NCBI RefSeq assembly: GCF_016583825.1
Contig: NZ_NRRV01000020.1
Location: forward strand, 1 to 64,000
Reading direction: 5' to 3'
DNA from: Thiohalocapsa halophila
GTDB taxonomy: Bacteria; Pseudomonadota; Gammaproteobacteria; Chromatiales; Chromatiaceae
DNA length: 64,000 nucleotides
Part shown: positions 26,851 through 35,502 of the stretch, piece by piece
How the letters are laid out: each line of letters opens with the position of its first letter
Position numbering within the stretch: position 1 is the first letter of the stretch
Notes under the pieces: generated by a model
What the model was told of the DNA's origin: nothing
The model's input: the letters and a program-made list of their open reading frames with translations, nothing else
Databases searched by the model: none
Translations under genes and position numbers: made by a program

Positions 26851-27756
26851 ATGACCTTCGATACGACGCGTTCTCACGTCCCTGGACTGACCTGTGTGCC
26901 GACCCTCGCCGCCGCAGCCGTCGCAAGCGCCTGCCTGTTCTCCGGCGCCGCAGCCATGGCGGCCCAGTCGGGGGCTGCGCAGTCGGGTGCCGGCGGCCAA
27001 CAAGGCCAGGCGCAGCAAGCGCAGCAACAGGCCGGTTCCGACCCGGCCGAGCAGTCCGCCGGGGCCGACAAACCAGTGACCAAGCAGCTACTAGACCGCT
27101 ACAAGCTCAGCACATGGCTCGGCAAGTCCGTGCAGAACGCCAAGGGCGAAGAGCTCGGTACCGTCGAGGAATTGGTGATGGACGACGCCGGCCGCGTGCG
27201 CTACGTGGTAATGCAGAGCGAGCTGCTCGCGGAGCGCAAGGCGGGCGACTTGGTCGCCGTGCCGGCGGGCCATTTCGCCTATCCGGCGGCGCCCGAGCAT
27301 CCACTGATCTTCGACGTGACCCCCGGACAGATGCAGCAGGCCCCAGCCTTCGGCGCCGCGGGTATGCCCGACATGGGCCACCCGACGGTCAGCAGCATCG
27401 TCGTCGCCTATTGGCTCCCGGAGGGTGCAGGCGAGCAGCGTGCGAGTGAGCAGACCGATTACGACATCGACAAATACGAGCCCAACCGCGACATCATCAA
27501 TCTGTCGCAGCAGCAGGGAGCGCTGTTCGAGAAGCTCGACGATAACGGTGACGATTTGATCAGTCGCGAGGAGGCTCAGGACCATGAGCGTCTATCCGAG
27601 CGCTTCGGCAAAATCGACAGCTATGGCAACAAGGCCATCACCCGATCCGAATTCGCCGCATTCGAAATCAAGGATGTGGTGAGCACAGGCGATCAGTCGA
27701 GCCAGAACAAAGGCAACGAGTCCGGGAAGCAGCCGGAGATGAGCCAGAGCCAGTAG
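26851..27756 (+). CDS. exported PRC-barrel protein with EF-hand-like motif
   Basis: 301 residues. The N-terminus has a hydrophobic segment (AAAAVASACLFSGAAAMAA) consistent with a Sec signal peptide, followed by a Gln/Ala/Gly linker. A PRC-barrel domain spans about 85-150 (STWLGKSVQNAKGEELGTVEELVMDDAGRVRYVV in two blocks, and GDLVAVPAGHFAYP). Near residue 229 is a calcium-type loop DDNGDDLISREEA followed by a second weaker one (SYGNKAITRSEF). A strong TAAGGAG ribosome site lies 8 bases before the ATG. PRC-barrels of this kind are common in stress-related envelope proteins; the ligand is unknown. Probably cotranscribed with the Ala-rich gene 61 bp downstream. Confidence 0.82.
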   Translation: MTFDTTRSHVPGLTCVPTLAAAAVASACLFSGAAAMAAQSGAAQSGAGGQQGQAQQAQQQAGSDPAEQSAGADKPVTKQLLDRYKLSTWLGKSVQNAKGEELGTVEELVMDDAGRVRYVVMQSELLAERKAGDLVAVPAGHFAYPAAPEHPLIFDVTPGQMQQAPAFGAAGMPDMGHPTVSSIVVAYWLPEGAGEQRASEQTDYDIDKYEPNRDIINLSQQQGALFEKLDDNGDDLISREEAQDHERLSERFGKIDSYGNKAITRSEFAAFEIKDVVSTGDQSSQNKGNESGKQPEMSQSQ

Positions 27757-27817
27757 TCTCGGCTGACACTGTCCCCACGCCGGCGCAGGGACGCGCTGTC
27801 AGAAAGCGGAGGTAACG

Positions 27818-28540
27818 ATGAAGCCCAACAACATCCTATTGGCAATCCTGGCGGTCGTCCTGCTGATGGCGGCCTATGCAGCCGTGCAAGAGCGGGAGAC
27901 CGCGCCGGCAGGCGCCAGTGCTCAACAAGCACAGGCGAGAGGTGGCGCAGATACCGACAGAGGCCCGAGCATGGGGACACCCGCCGCCTCGCCAGCGAGT
28001 CAGAAGGCGGAAGCTTCGGCGGCAGCGGAGGCGCCAGCAGACGCTGAGGCGTCGGGCGACGACCTCGAGCAGCCCTTTGGCTTCATGGGCGAAACCTTTG
28101 GGGGCGCGGTCTCCGCGTCAGCGTCGGCCCCCGCCACCACAGGCGCTGCAATGAGTGATGAGATGCTCGAGGAGACCATGACCACAGTGGAAGAGACCGC
28201 CGAGGCCATGGGCGCAGCGGCCAAGGAAGCCGCACAGGCGGCGGAGCCAGTGGTTGATGCCGCAGCCGACGAGCTCGGCGAGGCCGCCCAAGACGCCGCG
28301 CGGGAGGCCGGGGCCTTGGCAGCCGAAGCCGCGCAGGAGGCCGGTGCCGCAGTGACGGAAACCGCCCAAGAAGCCGGAGCTGCGGCCCTGGAAGCGACTG
28401 GGCAGGCTGCGCAAGAGGCAGGCACCGTCATCACCGACACGGCCGCAGAAGCCGGCGAGGTCATCAGCGAGACGGCTCAGGATGTCGGCGAAGAGACCGC
28501 CGATCTGGTGACCGGCGATGACGCCTCCGGGCAAGACTGA
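27818..28540 (+). CDS. Ala/Glu-rich membrane-anchored repeat protein
   Basis: 240 residues. One N-terminal transmembrane segment (ILLAILAVVLLMAAYAAV), then a disordered Ala/Gln/Ser region, then from about residue 110 to 235 an Ala/Glu/Thr-rich amphipathic helix with a clear 11-residue period (for example TAQEAGAAVTE, TAQEAGAAALE, AAQEAGTVITD, TAAEAGEVISE). Such 11-mers resemble LEA group 3 and apolipoprotein-type helices that bind lipid surfaces or protect on drying. A good GGAGG ribosome site precedes the ATG. Orthology cannot be judged because low complexity attracts false matches. It follows the PRC-barrel gene. Confidence 0.7.
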   Translation: MKPNNILLAILAVVLLMAAYAAVQERETAPAGASAQQAQARGGADTDRGPSMGTPAASPASQKAEASAAAEAPADAEASGDDLEQPFGFMGETFGGAVSASASAPATTGAAMSDEMLEETMTTVEETAEAMGAAAKEAAQAAEPVVDAAADELGEAAQDAAREAGALAAEAAQEAGAAVTETAQEAGAAALEATGQAAQEAGTVITDTAAEAGEVISETAQDVGEETADLVTGDDASGQD

Positions 28541-28706
28541 CCTCCACGGCCCGGGCTAATGGGCACGGCCGCCCCCGGACGACGACACGTCGGCGGCGGC
28601 CTCGCAGACGCGCGACCCGACGGTCTCCCGGTGGCGTACAGACGCTCGGCCTACCGGGCGGTGTCGCGCTGCATGAGGGCAATCGGCGCAGCGCGGGGGC
28701 GGAGTC

Positions 28707-29945
28707 TCAGCTCCGCCAAAGCAGCGGCAGCCGCAGGTGGCGCTTGATGGCCGCGCCGACATAGGGCCAGAGCCGGCCCTTCTCCCAGAGCATCCGGGCG
28801 TAGAGCGACACCGGCTGCCCCGGCGGCTTGCGATAGCCATCTCGGGGCCTGAGCCGAATCGCGCCTTGGTCGCAAGTGGGGATGCAGACTCCGCAGCCCA
28901 GGCAGACGTCGGCATCCACCGCCGCCCAGCGTTCGCCGGGCTCGCGGCGGCTGCGCTGCGGTGCGCCTGCTGCCGGCGCGGGCGTCGGTAGCCTCTCGCC
29001 GCCACGCGCACTGCTGCCAAGGCCAATGCACTTCGCGTTGCAGGCGCGTAGGCATTCGCCGCAGTAGTCGCAGCGCTCCGGGTCGACCTGCGCAATAAAG
29101 GGCGTCTTACCGAGCCCGTCCGGATAGCCATTCTGCACGCCGGCCATGAGCTCGCAGCAGCAGCGGCAGCAGTTACAGAGAAAGGACGGCTGCTCGCGGA
29201 CGTTGTCGGTGACGTGCGTGAGGCCCAGGGCGCGGGCGTGGTTCAGGGTGTCGAGCATCTCGTCGATGGACTTCTCCTCGGCGAGACCCCGGCGCACCAG
29301 GAAGCGGGCGCCCTCCCCCAGCACCATGCAGATGCCGTCCACCGGCGCGCCCTTCTTGCAGGACTGGCCCAGGTGCTCCTTCTTGTGCCGGCAGTAGCAC
29401 ATCGTGACGGCGCGGAAGCTCGCGCGGCGGATGATCTCCCGCGCGTCTTCAAAGGGGGTGATGCGGGAGCTGACCGGGATCTGCTCTTCGTCGACGACGG
29501 CCCGGGCGATGGGTGTCCTGCTGCCGAAGAACTCTTTGGCCTGGCCGTCGCGCTCGTGCAGGTACTCGGTCATCAGCTCCGCAACCCGCTGTACCGGCAG
29601 GTCCGTGCGCCGGCGCATGAAGGTGAACTCGAAGAAGCCGATGAGCCCCGGCATCAGCATGTAGTAGATCTCGCCGGCATAGGGCAGATCCATTACCAGG
29701 CCCTTGTTGGCCATGGATTCCAGGATGCCGTCCAGCTCCGGCGCCGCGATGCCGGTGGCCTCGGCCAGCTCCGCCAGCGTCGCCTCCATCAGCGGGAAGC
29801 AGGCGGCGACATAGGCCTCGCGCGCATCGAACAGCAGTGACAGGATCTCGCGCAGCTTGGCGTTGTCGACCAGGCCGACGGGATGTTGGTTCAAGCGGTC
29901 GATGAGCGGCACCAGGTCGGACTTGGCGCTGAGGAGGTGTCCCAT
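28707..29945 (-). CDS. cysteine-rich Fe-S protein with two C-terminal 4Fe-4S sites
   Basis: 412 residues. The N-terminal ~90 residues look like a winged-helix fold (LRDILSLLFDAREAYVAACFP type helices, then LAELAEATGIAAPELDGILESM). The middle has MCYCRHKKEHLGQSC near 180 and an unusual knot LCNCCRCCCELM near 255. Ferredoxin sites follow: CDYCGECLRACNAKC (about 290-305) and CLGCGVCIPTC (about 347-357). A linker with Pro/Ala/Arg separates the two. Related proteins are found in anaerobes and sulfur bacteria as 4Fe-4S dicluster-domain proteins of unknown function. ATG at 29945 (MGHLLSAKSD) follows the family pattern. Divergent from the hemerythrin gene. Confidence 0.75.
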   Translation of the reverse strand: MGHLLSAKSDLVPLIDRLNQHPVGLVDNAKLREILSLLFDAREAYVAACFPLMEATLAELAEATGIAAPELDGILESMANKGLVMDLPYAGEIYYMLMPGLIGFFEFTFMRRRTDLPVQRVAELMTEYLHERDGQAKEFFGSRTPIARAVVDEEQIPVSSRITPFEDAREIIRRASFRAVTMCYCRHKKEHLGQSCKKGAPVDGICMVLGEGARFLVRRGLAEEKSIDEMLDTLNHARALGLTHVTDNVREQPSFLCNCCRCCCELMAGVQNGYPDGLGKTPFIAQVDPERCDYCGECLRACNAKCIGLGSSARGGERLPTPAPAAGAPQRSRREPGERWAAVDADVCLGCGVCIPTCDQGAIRLRPRDGYRKPPGQPVSLYARMLWEKGRLWPYVGAAIKRHLRLPLLWRS

Positions 29946-30226
29946 GGCGGCGGGCCGGGTCGGCGGCGGCGGTTGCAGGCACGATGGCGCGGTTGCCGGC
30001 AGTATAGGCAAGGATGGCTCGGCGCGAATTGATGCAGGACCAGATGACCTCGACCCACTCTCCAGCGACGGTGTCGCGCTCATACGTGCCGGTTGTGCGC
30101 GCCTTTCGCCACATCCAGGCGCTCCGCGCTCCGTGCGCGGACTCGCTGGGCCCGAGGTCGGTTGACCAGAACCGCCAGCCTGTCGGACGCTTACAAATTG
30201 TCCCGAAACCCCAATAGGAGTCTCCC

Positions 30227-30733
30227 ATGCGACGCGATCCGAGCCTGCGCCGGCTCTCGCGGGACCATCACACCGGCCTGGTGCTGGCCAAGCGCACGCG
30301 CGAGCTGGCGGCTGCCGACGCGGCTCGGCGGGACGCCGCCTGGGCCGAGGCGCAGGCGCGCTTCGCCGACGAGCTGGAGCCGCACTTCCGGCTCGAAGAA
30401 CAGGGGCTGCTGCCGGCTCTGCGCGCCGTCGGCGAAGACGCACTGGTCGAGCGCACACTGGCCGAGCACGCCGAGCTGCGCGAGCTGATCGGCGGCGGGG
30501 CCGAGCAGGTCACGGAGCGGTTCGCAGAGGCATTGACCGCGCACATCCGCTTCGAGGAGGCGACGCTGTTCGAGACGGCGCAGCGCGTCCTCGACCCGCA
30601 GGTCCTCGCGGAGCTCGGCACGCTGCACGAGCAAGCGGCGCGGCCCGCCTGCGCCCTGTCGGGATCGGGGTCGGGATCGGGGTCGAGATCGGGGTCGGGC
30701 GCGGGGTCAGGATCGGGCGACGGAGCGCACTGA
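30227..30733 (+). CDS. hemerythrin HHE-domain protein
   Basis: 168 residues. Four-helix bundle with candidate di-iron ligands in RDHHTGLVLAKR (H14/H15), HFRLEEQGLLPAL (H53, E57), EHAELRELI and HIRFEEATLFE. Such domains bind oxygen or nitric oxide or repair iron clusters. The C-terminal 25 residues are an Ser/Gly/Arg repeat (SGSGSGSRSGSGAGSG) encoded by a 12-bp simple repeat, almost certainly disordered. An AGGAG ribosome site precedes the ATG. It is divergent from the Fe-S protein gene across 280 bp, so both may answer to the same redox signal. Confidence 0.85.
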   Translation: MRRDPSLRRLSRDHHTGLVLAKRTRELAAADAARRDAAWAEAQARFADELEPHFRLEEQGLLPALRAVGEDALVERTLAEHAELRELIGGGAEQVTERFAEALTAHIRFEEATLFETAQRVLDPQVLAELGTLHEQAARPACALSGSGSGSGSRSGSGAGSGSGDGAH

Positions 30734-30901
30734 GCCCCGCACCCATCGCAACTGGGATAGCCGGGCCGGGCCGCCTATCCAATCGCAGAATCCTGACTAG
30801 CGTACCATCGCGACATACCATACTGCTCGCGCACCAGAGATAGGAGACAGCGATGGCCACCATGTCGGTTCGGTCGACTTATGCACTAAGGTACGGCCGA
30901 C

Positions 30902-33007
30902 TCACTGCTCCAGCCGGATCTCGACACCGCTCCCACCGGCGCGCAGGCGCTGCAGATGCAAGCGCACCAGCCCGTCTTCCGGAAAGCGCGCCGCACACGC
31001 CTCGAAGGCGGCGAGGGCCTGCGGACTTCGCTGCTCGGCCAGGTGATAGGCGTGGTCATAGGCCATCGCGAGCCCGCTGTCGATCTCGGTCTGCGTGAGC
31101 GGCGTGTAGGTCTGGATGGGGTTGCGCTTGCCCTTCAGTATCAGGGCGCCGATGGGCCGCAGCGACGTCTGCGGACACTGCGCGGCTGTATCCCCGCTGA
31201 CGGCGACGCGCGTGCCGAAGTGCCGGTTTGAGGACTCGAGCCGGGCGGTGGTGTTGATGGGGTCGCCAAAGGCACGGTAGTCGAGCTGGCTGCGACCGCC
31301 GAAGTTGCCGACGATGACCTCACCGGTGTGCACGCCGATGCGGGTGTCGCCGAAAGGCACGCCCTCACGGCGCATGCGCTCGGCAAAGTCCGCGGCGAAG
31401 CGGTCGATGGCCAGCGCGCAGTCCAGCGCCCGCCGCGCGTGGTCGGGCTGGACCACGGGGGCCGAGAAGTGCACCGACACGGCATCGCCGACGATGCGCT
31501 CCAGGGTCCCATCATGCTCGAAGGCAATGCGGATGAGCCCGTCCAGATACCGGTTCAGCAGATCCACCAGCGCCTCCGGCGCCGCGCGCTCCACCAGCGG
31601 CGTGAAGCCCGCCAGATCGGTCATGACGAAGCTGCACTCGCGGCGTTCGCCGCGCAGGCGCAGCTGCTCGGGGTGGCGCATCAGGTGGCGCACCAAGTTG
31701 GGCGAGACGAAGCTCGAGAAGGCGCGCTCCACGAAGCGCCGCTCGCGCTCGGTGATCGCATAGCCGGCGAGCGACAGCGCGGTGAAGACGGCGACGATGG
31801 TGATGCCGGGCGTCAGCGCATCGAACAGCAGCAGGTGCGTGCGGAACAGCCAGAAGCCGCCGGCGAGCACCGCCGCCACCAGCAACAGCCCCGTGACCAC
31901 CAGCCAGGCGCCGCGGAGGCGAAAGGACAGCAGGATGAGCAGCAGCGACCCGAGCGCACCCGCCAGCGCCTCGGCGCCGACGGCCCAGCGCGGGCGCAGC
32001 GGGTGTGCGCCGGTCAGCAGCTGGCTCAGCGCCTGGGCGTGGATCACCGCCGCGCTCAGGCTTTCCCCCAAGGTCGATGTCACCGCGCTGCCGATGCCGG
32101 GCGCGGAGACACCGATCAGCACGATGCGCTCCGCCACCAGCGGCGCCGGTACCTCGCCGTCCAGTACCTCAGCGGCACCGAGCACGGGTAAGGACGAGCG
32201 CGGGGCATAATGGAGCCAGATCTCGCCGTTGCCGTTCAGGGGCACTGTGCGGGGGCCAATCCGAATGGATAGCGGCACATCCGTGGCGGCGTCGGCTGCG
32301 ATACGCACCACATAGGAGCCGGCGCCAGTGGCCACCCGCAGCACCTCGGCGACCAGCGACGGATAAAGCTCCTCACCCCATTGCACCACCAGGGGCACGC
32401 GCCGCAGGCGCCCGTCGCGATCGGGCAGGACATTCAACGCGCCTAGCCCTTGGGCGGCGCGGACACTCTCTGCGGGTGGTAGCAGTGTCCCGCCCAAGTG
32501 GCTGTGCAGCCGCGGAGCCGCCGCGCCGACCATGGCCAGCCCTGCGGCGCGCGGGGGCGGCGCAGCGCTGCCACCATGCGCCGTCAGTGCATAGCCGATG
32601 ACGCTTGGCACCAAGGCGAGCGCCACAGCCAGCCGGTCTTTGGGCATTTCGAATCCCGAGTCGCGCTCGGCCCTGGGTGGCGGCGCATCGGGCTCGGCGG
32701 CCTCCGCCGGGATCAGCGTCAGTGCCACCGTCTCGGCGCCGGCGGCCGCGAGTCGCTCGAGCAAGCGACCGAGCGTCTCCTGCGGCCAGGGCCAGGGGCC
32801 GGAATCCGCCAGGGCCTGCTCGTCGATCTCGACGACGGTGACGGGTGCCCGGGCCCCCGCGGGGAACACCGCCATGTAGGCATCGAACAAGAGATTGCGC
32901 ATGCTGGAGAAAACCTGCGGGCAGCAGATCTGCGCATACACCGCGAGCGCGAGCAGCACCGTCGCCAGCAGCGGCGGCAGCAGTCTCGGGCGCAGCCGCC
33001 GGATCAT
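30902..33007 (-). CDS. CHASE2-domain adenylate/guanylate cyclase (class III)
   Basis: 701-residue transmembrane receptor cyclase. First helix at about 8-27, extracytoplasmic CHASE2 domain about 30-330 (PVTVVEIDEQALADSGPWPW; VLIGVSAPGIG), three transmembrane helices about 335-425, and a catalytic domain about 455-640. Metal site FVMTDLAGFTPL (near 461) and VGDAV; transition-state residues fit NTTARLE. The position that holds a lysine in many cyclases reads arginine in LERIVGDAVSVHF, while the aspartate in FGDPINTT favours adenine. It probably makes cAMP. Divergent from the FecR-domain gene, a common pairing. Confidence 0.9.
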   Translation of the reverse strand: MIRRLRPRLLPPLLATVLLALAVYAQICCPQVFSSMRNLLFDAYMAVFPAGARAPVTVVEIDEQALADSGPWPWPQETLGRLLERLAAAGAETVALTLIPAEAAEPDAPPPRAERDSGFEMPKDRLAVALALVPSVIGYALTAHGGSAAPPPRAAGLAMVGAAAPRLHSHLGGTLLPPAESVRAAQGLGALNVLPDRDGRLRRVPLVVQWGEELYPSLVAEVLRVATGAGSYVVRIAADAATDVPLSIRIGPRTVPLNGNGEIWLHYAPRSSLPVLGAAEVLDGEVPAPLVAERIVLIGVSAPGIGSAVTSTLGESLSAAVIHAQALSQLLTGAHPLRPRWAVGAEALAGALGSLLLILLSFRLRGAWLVVTGLLLVAAVLAGGFWLFRTHLLLFDALTPGITIVAVFTALSLAGYAITERERRFVERAFSSFVSPNLVRHLMRHPEQLRLRGERRECSFVMTDLAGFTPLVERAAPEALVDLLNRYLDGLIRIAFEHDGTLERIVGDAVSVHFSAPVVQPDHARRALDCALAIDRFAADFAERMRREGVPFGDTRIGVHTGEVIVGNFGGRSQLDYRAFGDPINTTARLESSNRHFGTRVAVSGDTAAQCPQTSLRPIGALILKGKRNPIQTYTPLTQTEIDSGLAMAYDHAYHLAEQRSPQALAAFEACAARFPEDGLVRLHLQRLRAGGSGVEIRLEQ

Positions 33008-33187
33008 TCGACAGCCTCGCCGTATTGGCGCTTCAACCGCCGCTCAATACCTGCGAACATGGCAGCGCTCGTACACTTTCAACCCAGCTCCATCCGGCAT
33101 CGCAAAGCGCTCGTGCCGAAGACCAGCGTCAACTTTGGATCAGAGGGCAGGCTCAGGTGGGCGCAGGCTCGCATCGAGGTACCGCCG

Positions 33188-33826
33188 ATGAACGTGAAGC
33201 TTCCCGCAGCCCTGGCCGCCGCCATCGCCCTGTGGCTGCCGATCGGCGGCCATGCGGATGAGCCGACCGCACGGGCCGAGGTCGGCGCGGTGGACCGCGT
33301 CCAGGCGCCGGCAGATGCCGTCTTCGCCGGTGATGCGCGTACTCTGGAGCGCGCGGCACCTGTCTATTTTCTGGACCTGCTGCGCACGGGCGAGGCCGCT
33401 CGGCTCCGAGTCACCCTGGCGGACGCATCCACCATCACCATGGGCGAGCACGCAGCGCTCGAAGTGAACGAGCTCGTTTATTCGCCTGAGCCGACGTCCA
33501 CCACCGAGGCCACCCTGAATCTGCTCAAAGGCGCCCTACTCTACATCGGCGACAAGCTGCGGGGTGAGGAGCGCCGGCGTGTACTGATCCGCACGCCCGT
33601 GGCCATCCTCGGCGTGCGCGGCACCCATTTCTGGGTGGGCCCCATCGATGGCGCCACCGGCGTGCTGGTGGTTGGCGGCGAGGTCTTGGTCAGCAACCCC
33701 AAGGGCCGGGTCCGGCTGGGCGCCGGCGAGGGCACCATGATTGAAGCCGACGGCGCGCTGTCGCCGGCCAAGACTTGGGGCCAGGCCAAGGTGCAGCGCG
33801 CGCTGGACATGGTGGCGCTCGACTGA
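33188..33826 (+). CDS. secreted FecR-domain protein
   Basis: 212 residues. Signal peptide VKLPAALAAAIALWLPIGGHADEP, then a FecR domain: AARLRVTLADASTITMGEHAALEVNEL, LNLLKGALLYI and the hallmark VLIRTPVAILGVRGTHFWV in its pieces TPVAILGVRGTHF. FecR domains of this secreted type are not anti-sigma factors but are found beside CHASE2-cyclase genes, probably as the periplasmic partner or scaffold. No lipobox. The start at 33188 gives basic residues then the hydrophobic core. Divergent from the cyclase by 180 bp. Confidence 0.85.
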   Translation: MNVKLPAALAAAIALWLPIGGHADEPTARAEVGAVDRVQAPADAVFAGDARTLERAAPVYFLDLLRTGEAARLRVTLADASTITMGEHAALEVNELVYSPEPTSTTEATLNLLKGALLYIGDKLRGEERRRVLIRTPVAILGVRGTHFWVGPIDGATGVLVVGGEVLVSNPKGRVRLGAGEGTMIEADGALSPAKTWGQAKVQRALDMVALD

Positions 33827-33952
33827 GAGCGGCGACGACGCCGGTGCGTCGGTACCGGCATCGCGGGCGGTAGTGAAATCGATGCCGCGACAAAGCCCCC
33901 TCGGCGTATCCGCCCGTTGTCCGTTCGGCCGCGGCATGTCCGGGCGGCCGTC

Positions 33953-34717
33953 TTAGCCAAACCGGGGCCGAAGCAGGATCTCCCGGCCAGCGCCGCCTTC
34001 GGCACAGTGCTCCCCGTAGGCCTGGCGGAACGCGGCGCGCGCGGCATCGCCGGTGCAGTGCGTGGGCGCCACATAGGCCACGTCCAGCGCCTGGAGGGCG
34101 CCCACGCAATGGGCGATCTCCGACGCGCCGGCATACATCAGATGAAAGCCGCCGATGGCCCAGTCGATGGGTCGTGCGAGCATCGCCGTGCCCCGCTCCA
34201 CCAGCCGCTCCATCCCCGGGTGAGCGCAGCCGCTGACGACGGCACTGATCTGGGCCCCATCCGGCAGCGTCGTATCCAACACCAGCCCCTGCTCCGGCGG
34301 CCCCTGCTGCGTTGAGCGCGCGCTCAGCATGCCGGTGCTGAGCAGGCCCGGGGCGAGCTGCCGCGGCTCGGCGCCGACCACCACCAGGTCCTTGCACTGC
34401 CCGCGCAGGTCGGCGATCAGGTGCTTGGAGAAGCCCTGGTGCAGCACCAGGGTGAGCGCTGGGCTGCACTCCAGCACCGAGTCGAGACCGCCGATGTGGT
34501 CCCAATGCGGATGCGAGAGGAACAAAACATCCACGGCAGTCGGGTCCAGGCCCAGGGCTGCCATGTTGCGCAGCAGCGCGCGCCCGTTGCTGCCGGTGTC
34601 GAACAGGACGGTTTGCTCACCTGTCTCAATCAGCGCCGCGAAGCCCCAGAGGCTCTCGAGCCCGGGCAGCCCGGGGACGTTGTCGAAGAGGATGGTCAAG
34701 CGTGGCGAGTTGGACAT
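33953..34717 (-). CDS. MBL-fold metallo-hydrolase (DHPS-like branch)
   Basis: 254-residue hydrolase of the metallo-beta-lactamase fold. Zinc motif LSHPHWDHIGG (about 66-76); further ligands in SGCAHPG and APTHCTGD. Similar to the branch annotated as 7,8-dihydropterin-6-methyl-4-(beta-D-ribofuranosyl)aminobenzene-5'-phosphate synthase-like proteins, whose actual substrate in bacteria is unclear. N-terminus LTILFDNVPGLPGLESLWGFAALIE fits the branch. No signal peptide. Convergent with the FecR gene. Confidence 0.86.
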   Translation of the reverse strand: MSNSPRLTILFDNVPGLPGLESLWGFAALIETGEQTVLFDTGSNGRALLRNMAALGLDPTAVDVLFLSHPHWDHIGGLDSVLECSPALTLVLHQGFSKHLIADLRGQCKDLVVVGAEPRQLAPGLLSTGMLSARSTQQGPPEQGLVLDTTLPDGAQISAVVSGCAHPGMERLVERGTAMLARPIDWAIGGFHLMYAGASEIAHCVGALQALDVAYVAPTHCTGDAARAAFRQAYGEHCAEGGAGREILLRPRFG

Positions 34718-34825
34718 GTCGTCGAGCCGCCTGACATCTCGAGGTCGAGGGTACGACGGGCATTGGCGCTCCCGCCGTCACATCGCTGGCTGCCGGCCGA
34801 CCCGAGGCGGCGCTCCCAGGGGTCG

Positions 34826-35164
34826 TCAGAACGGCGGCTCATCGAATGGCGGCGGTCCGCCGCTCTGGTCAAAGTCGTCCGCTGGCCCCGAGCTCGCGCC
34901 GGCGGCATCGATGCGCCAGGCCTTCACGTCCGTGTACCAGCGGCCGTTGTACTCGCGGCTCTCCAGATCGAAGTGCACGGTGACGTCCAGGCCCTGCTCG
35001 ATTCTGAACTGGTCGATCTTGTCGCCCCAGAGCATGAAGCAGACTTGGCGGGTGAAATCCCCTTGGGTGGTCTCCAGGACGTACTCCTGCTTGCGCCAGG
35101 GGCCGCGGGCGGAGGTGCCGGACTTCTCCGGCAGGACTTGCGTGATCTTGCCTGACAGTTCCAA
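34826..35164 (-). CDS. DUF3127 protein with SSB-like acidic tail
   Basis: 112 residues. DUF3127 core: ELSGKITQVLPEKSGTSARGPWRKQEYVLE, KIDQFRIEQGLDVTVHFDLESREYNGRWYTDVKAWRID (shown here in family blocks such as GPWRKQEYVLE and NGRWYTDVKAWR). This family is best known from Bacteroidetes and is predicted to have an OB fold. The last 20 residues are acidic and Pro-rich and end in PPPFDEPPF, which resembles the C-terminal tip of single-stranded DNA-binding protein (..DIPF). I infer a nucleic-acid-related role. It is divergent from the helicase gene, 338 bp apart. Confidence 0.82.
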   Translation of the reverse strand: MELSGKITQVLPEKSGTSARGPWRKQEYVLETTQGDFTRQVCFMLWGDKIDQFRIEQGLDVTVHFDLESREYNGRWYTDVKAWRIDAAGASSGPADDFDQSGGPPPFDEPPF

Positions 35165-35502
35165 GGCTCGTGGATCTCCGGAAGGATTGGGTGGTTAGAT
35201 GGACGGGTGTGCAGCGACAGGCTGCATAGCTGCCATGCTACCGGACAATGCCCGCGGACGCCGAGGACAGACGTGCCGATCCCGATCGAATCCCGCACCG
35301 GCGCAAACGGCTCGGCAGCCCGCGACTTGGGCCAATATACTGGCGAGCCTGACCCTGCGCTGCAGAGCGGGCGGCAGGCGTCTCACCCGAGATCGCGCGA
35401 CGCGGCGCGTCCAGCCCATCCCTCGACACTGGCTGCGCACACCCGCCGCAAGCCGAATCCATCTCCATCCCATCCCGTAGACCTGACCAGCACATCAGCG
35501 CC
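35165..35502. other. intergenic region between DUF3127 and helicase genes
   Basis: 338 bases holding the promoters of both divergent genes. No clear sigma70 boxes or palindromes; no small ORF of note. Confidence 0.4.
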
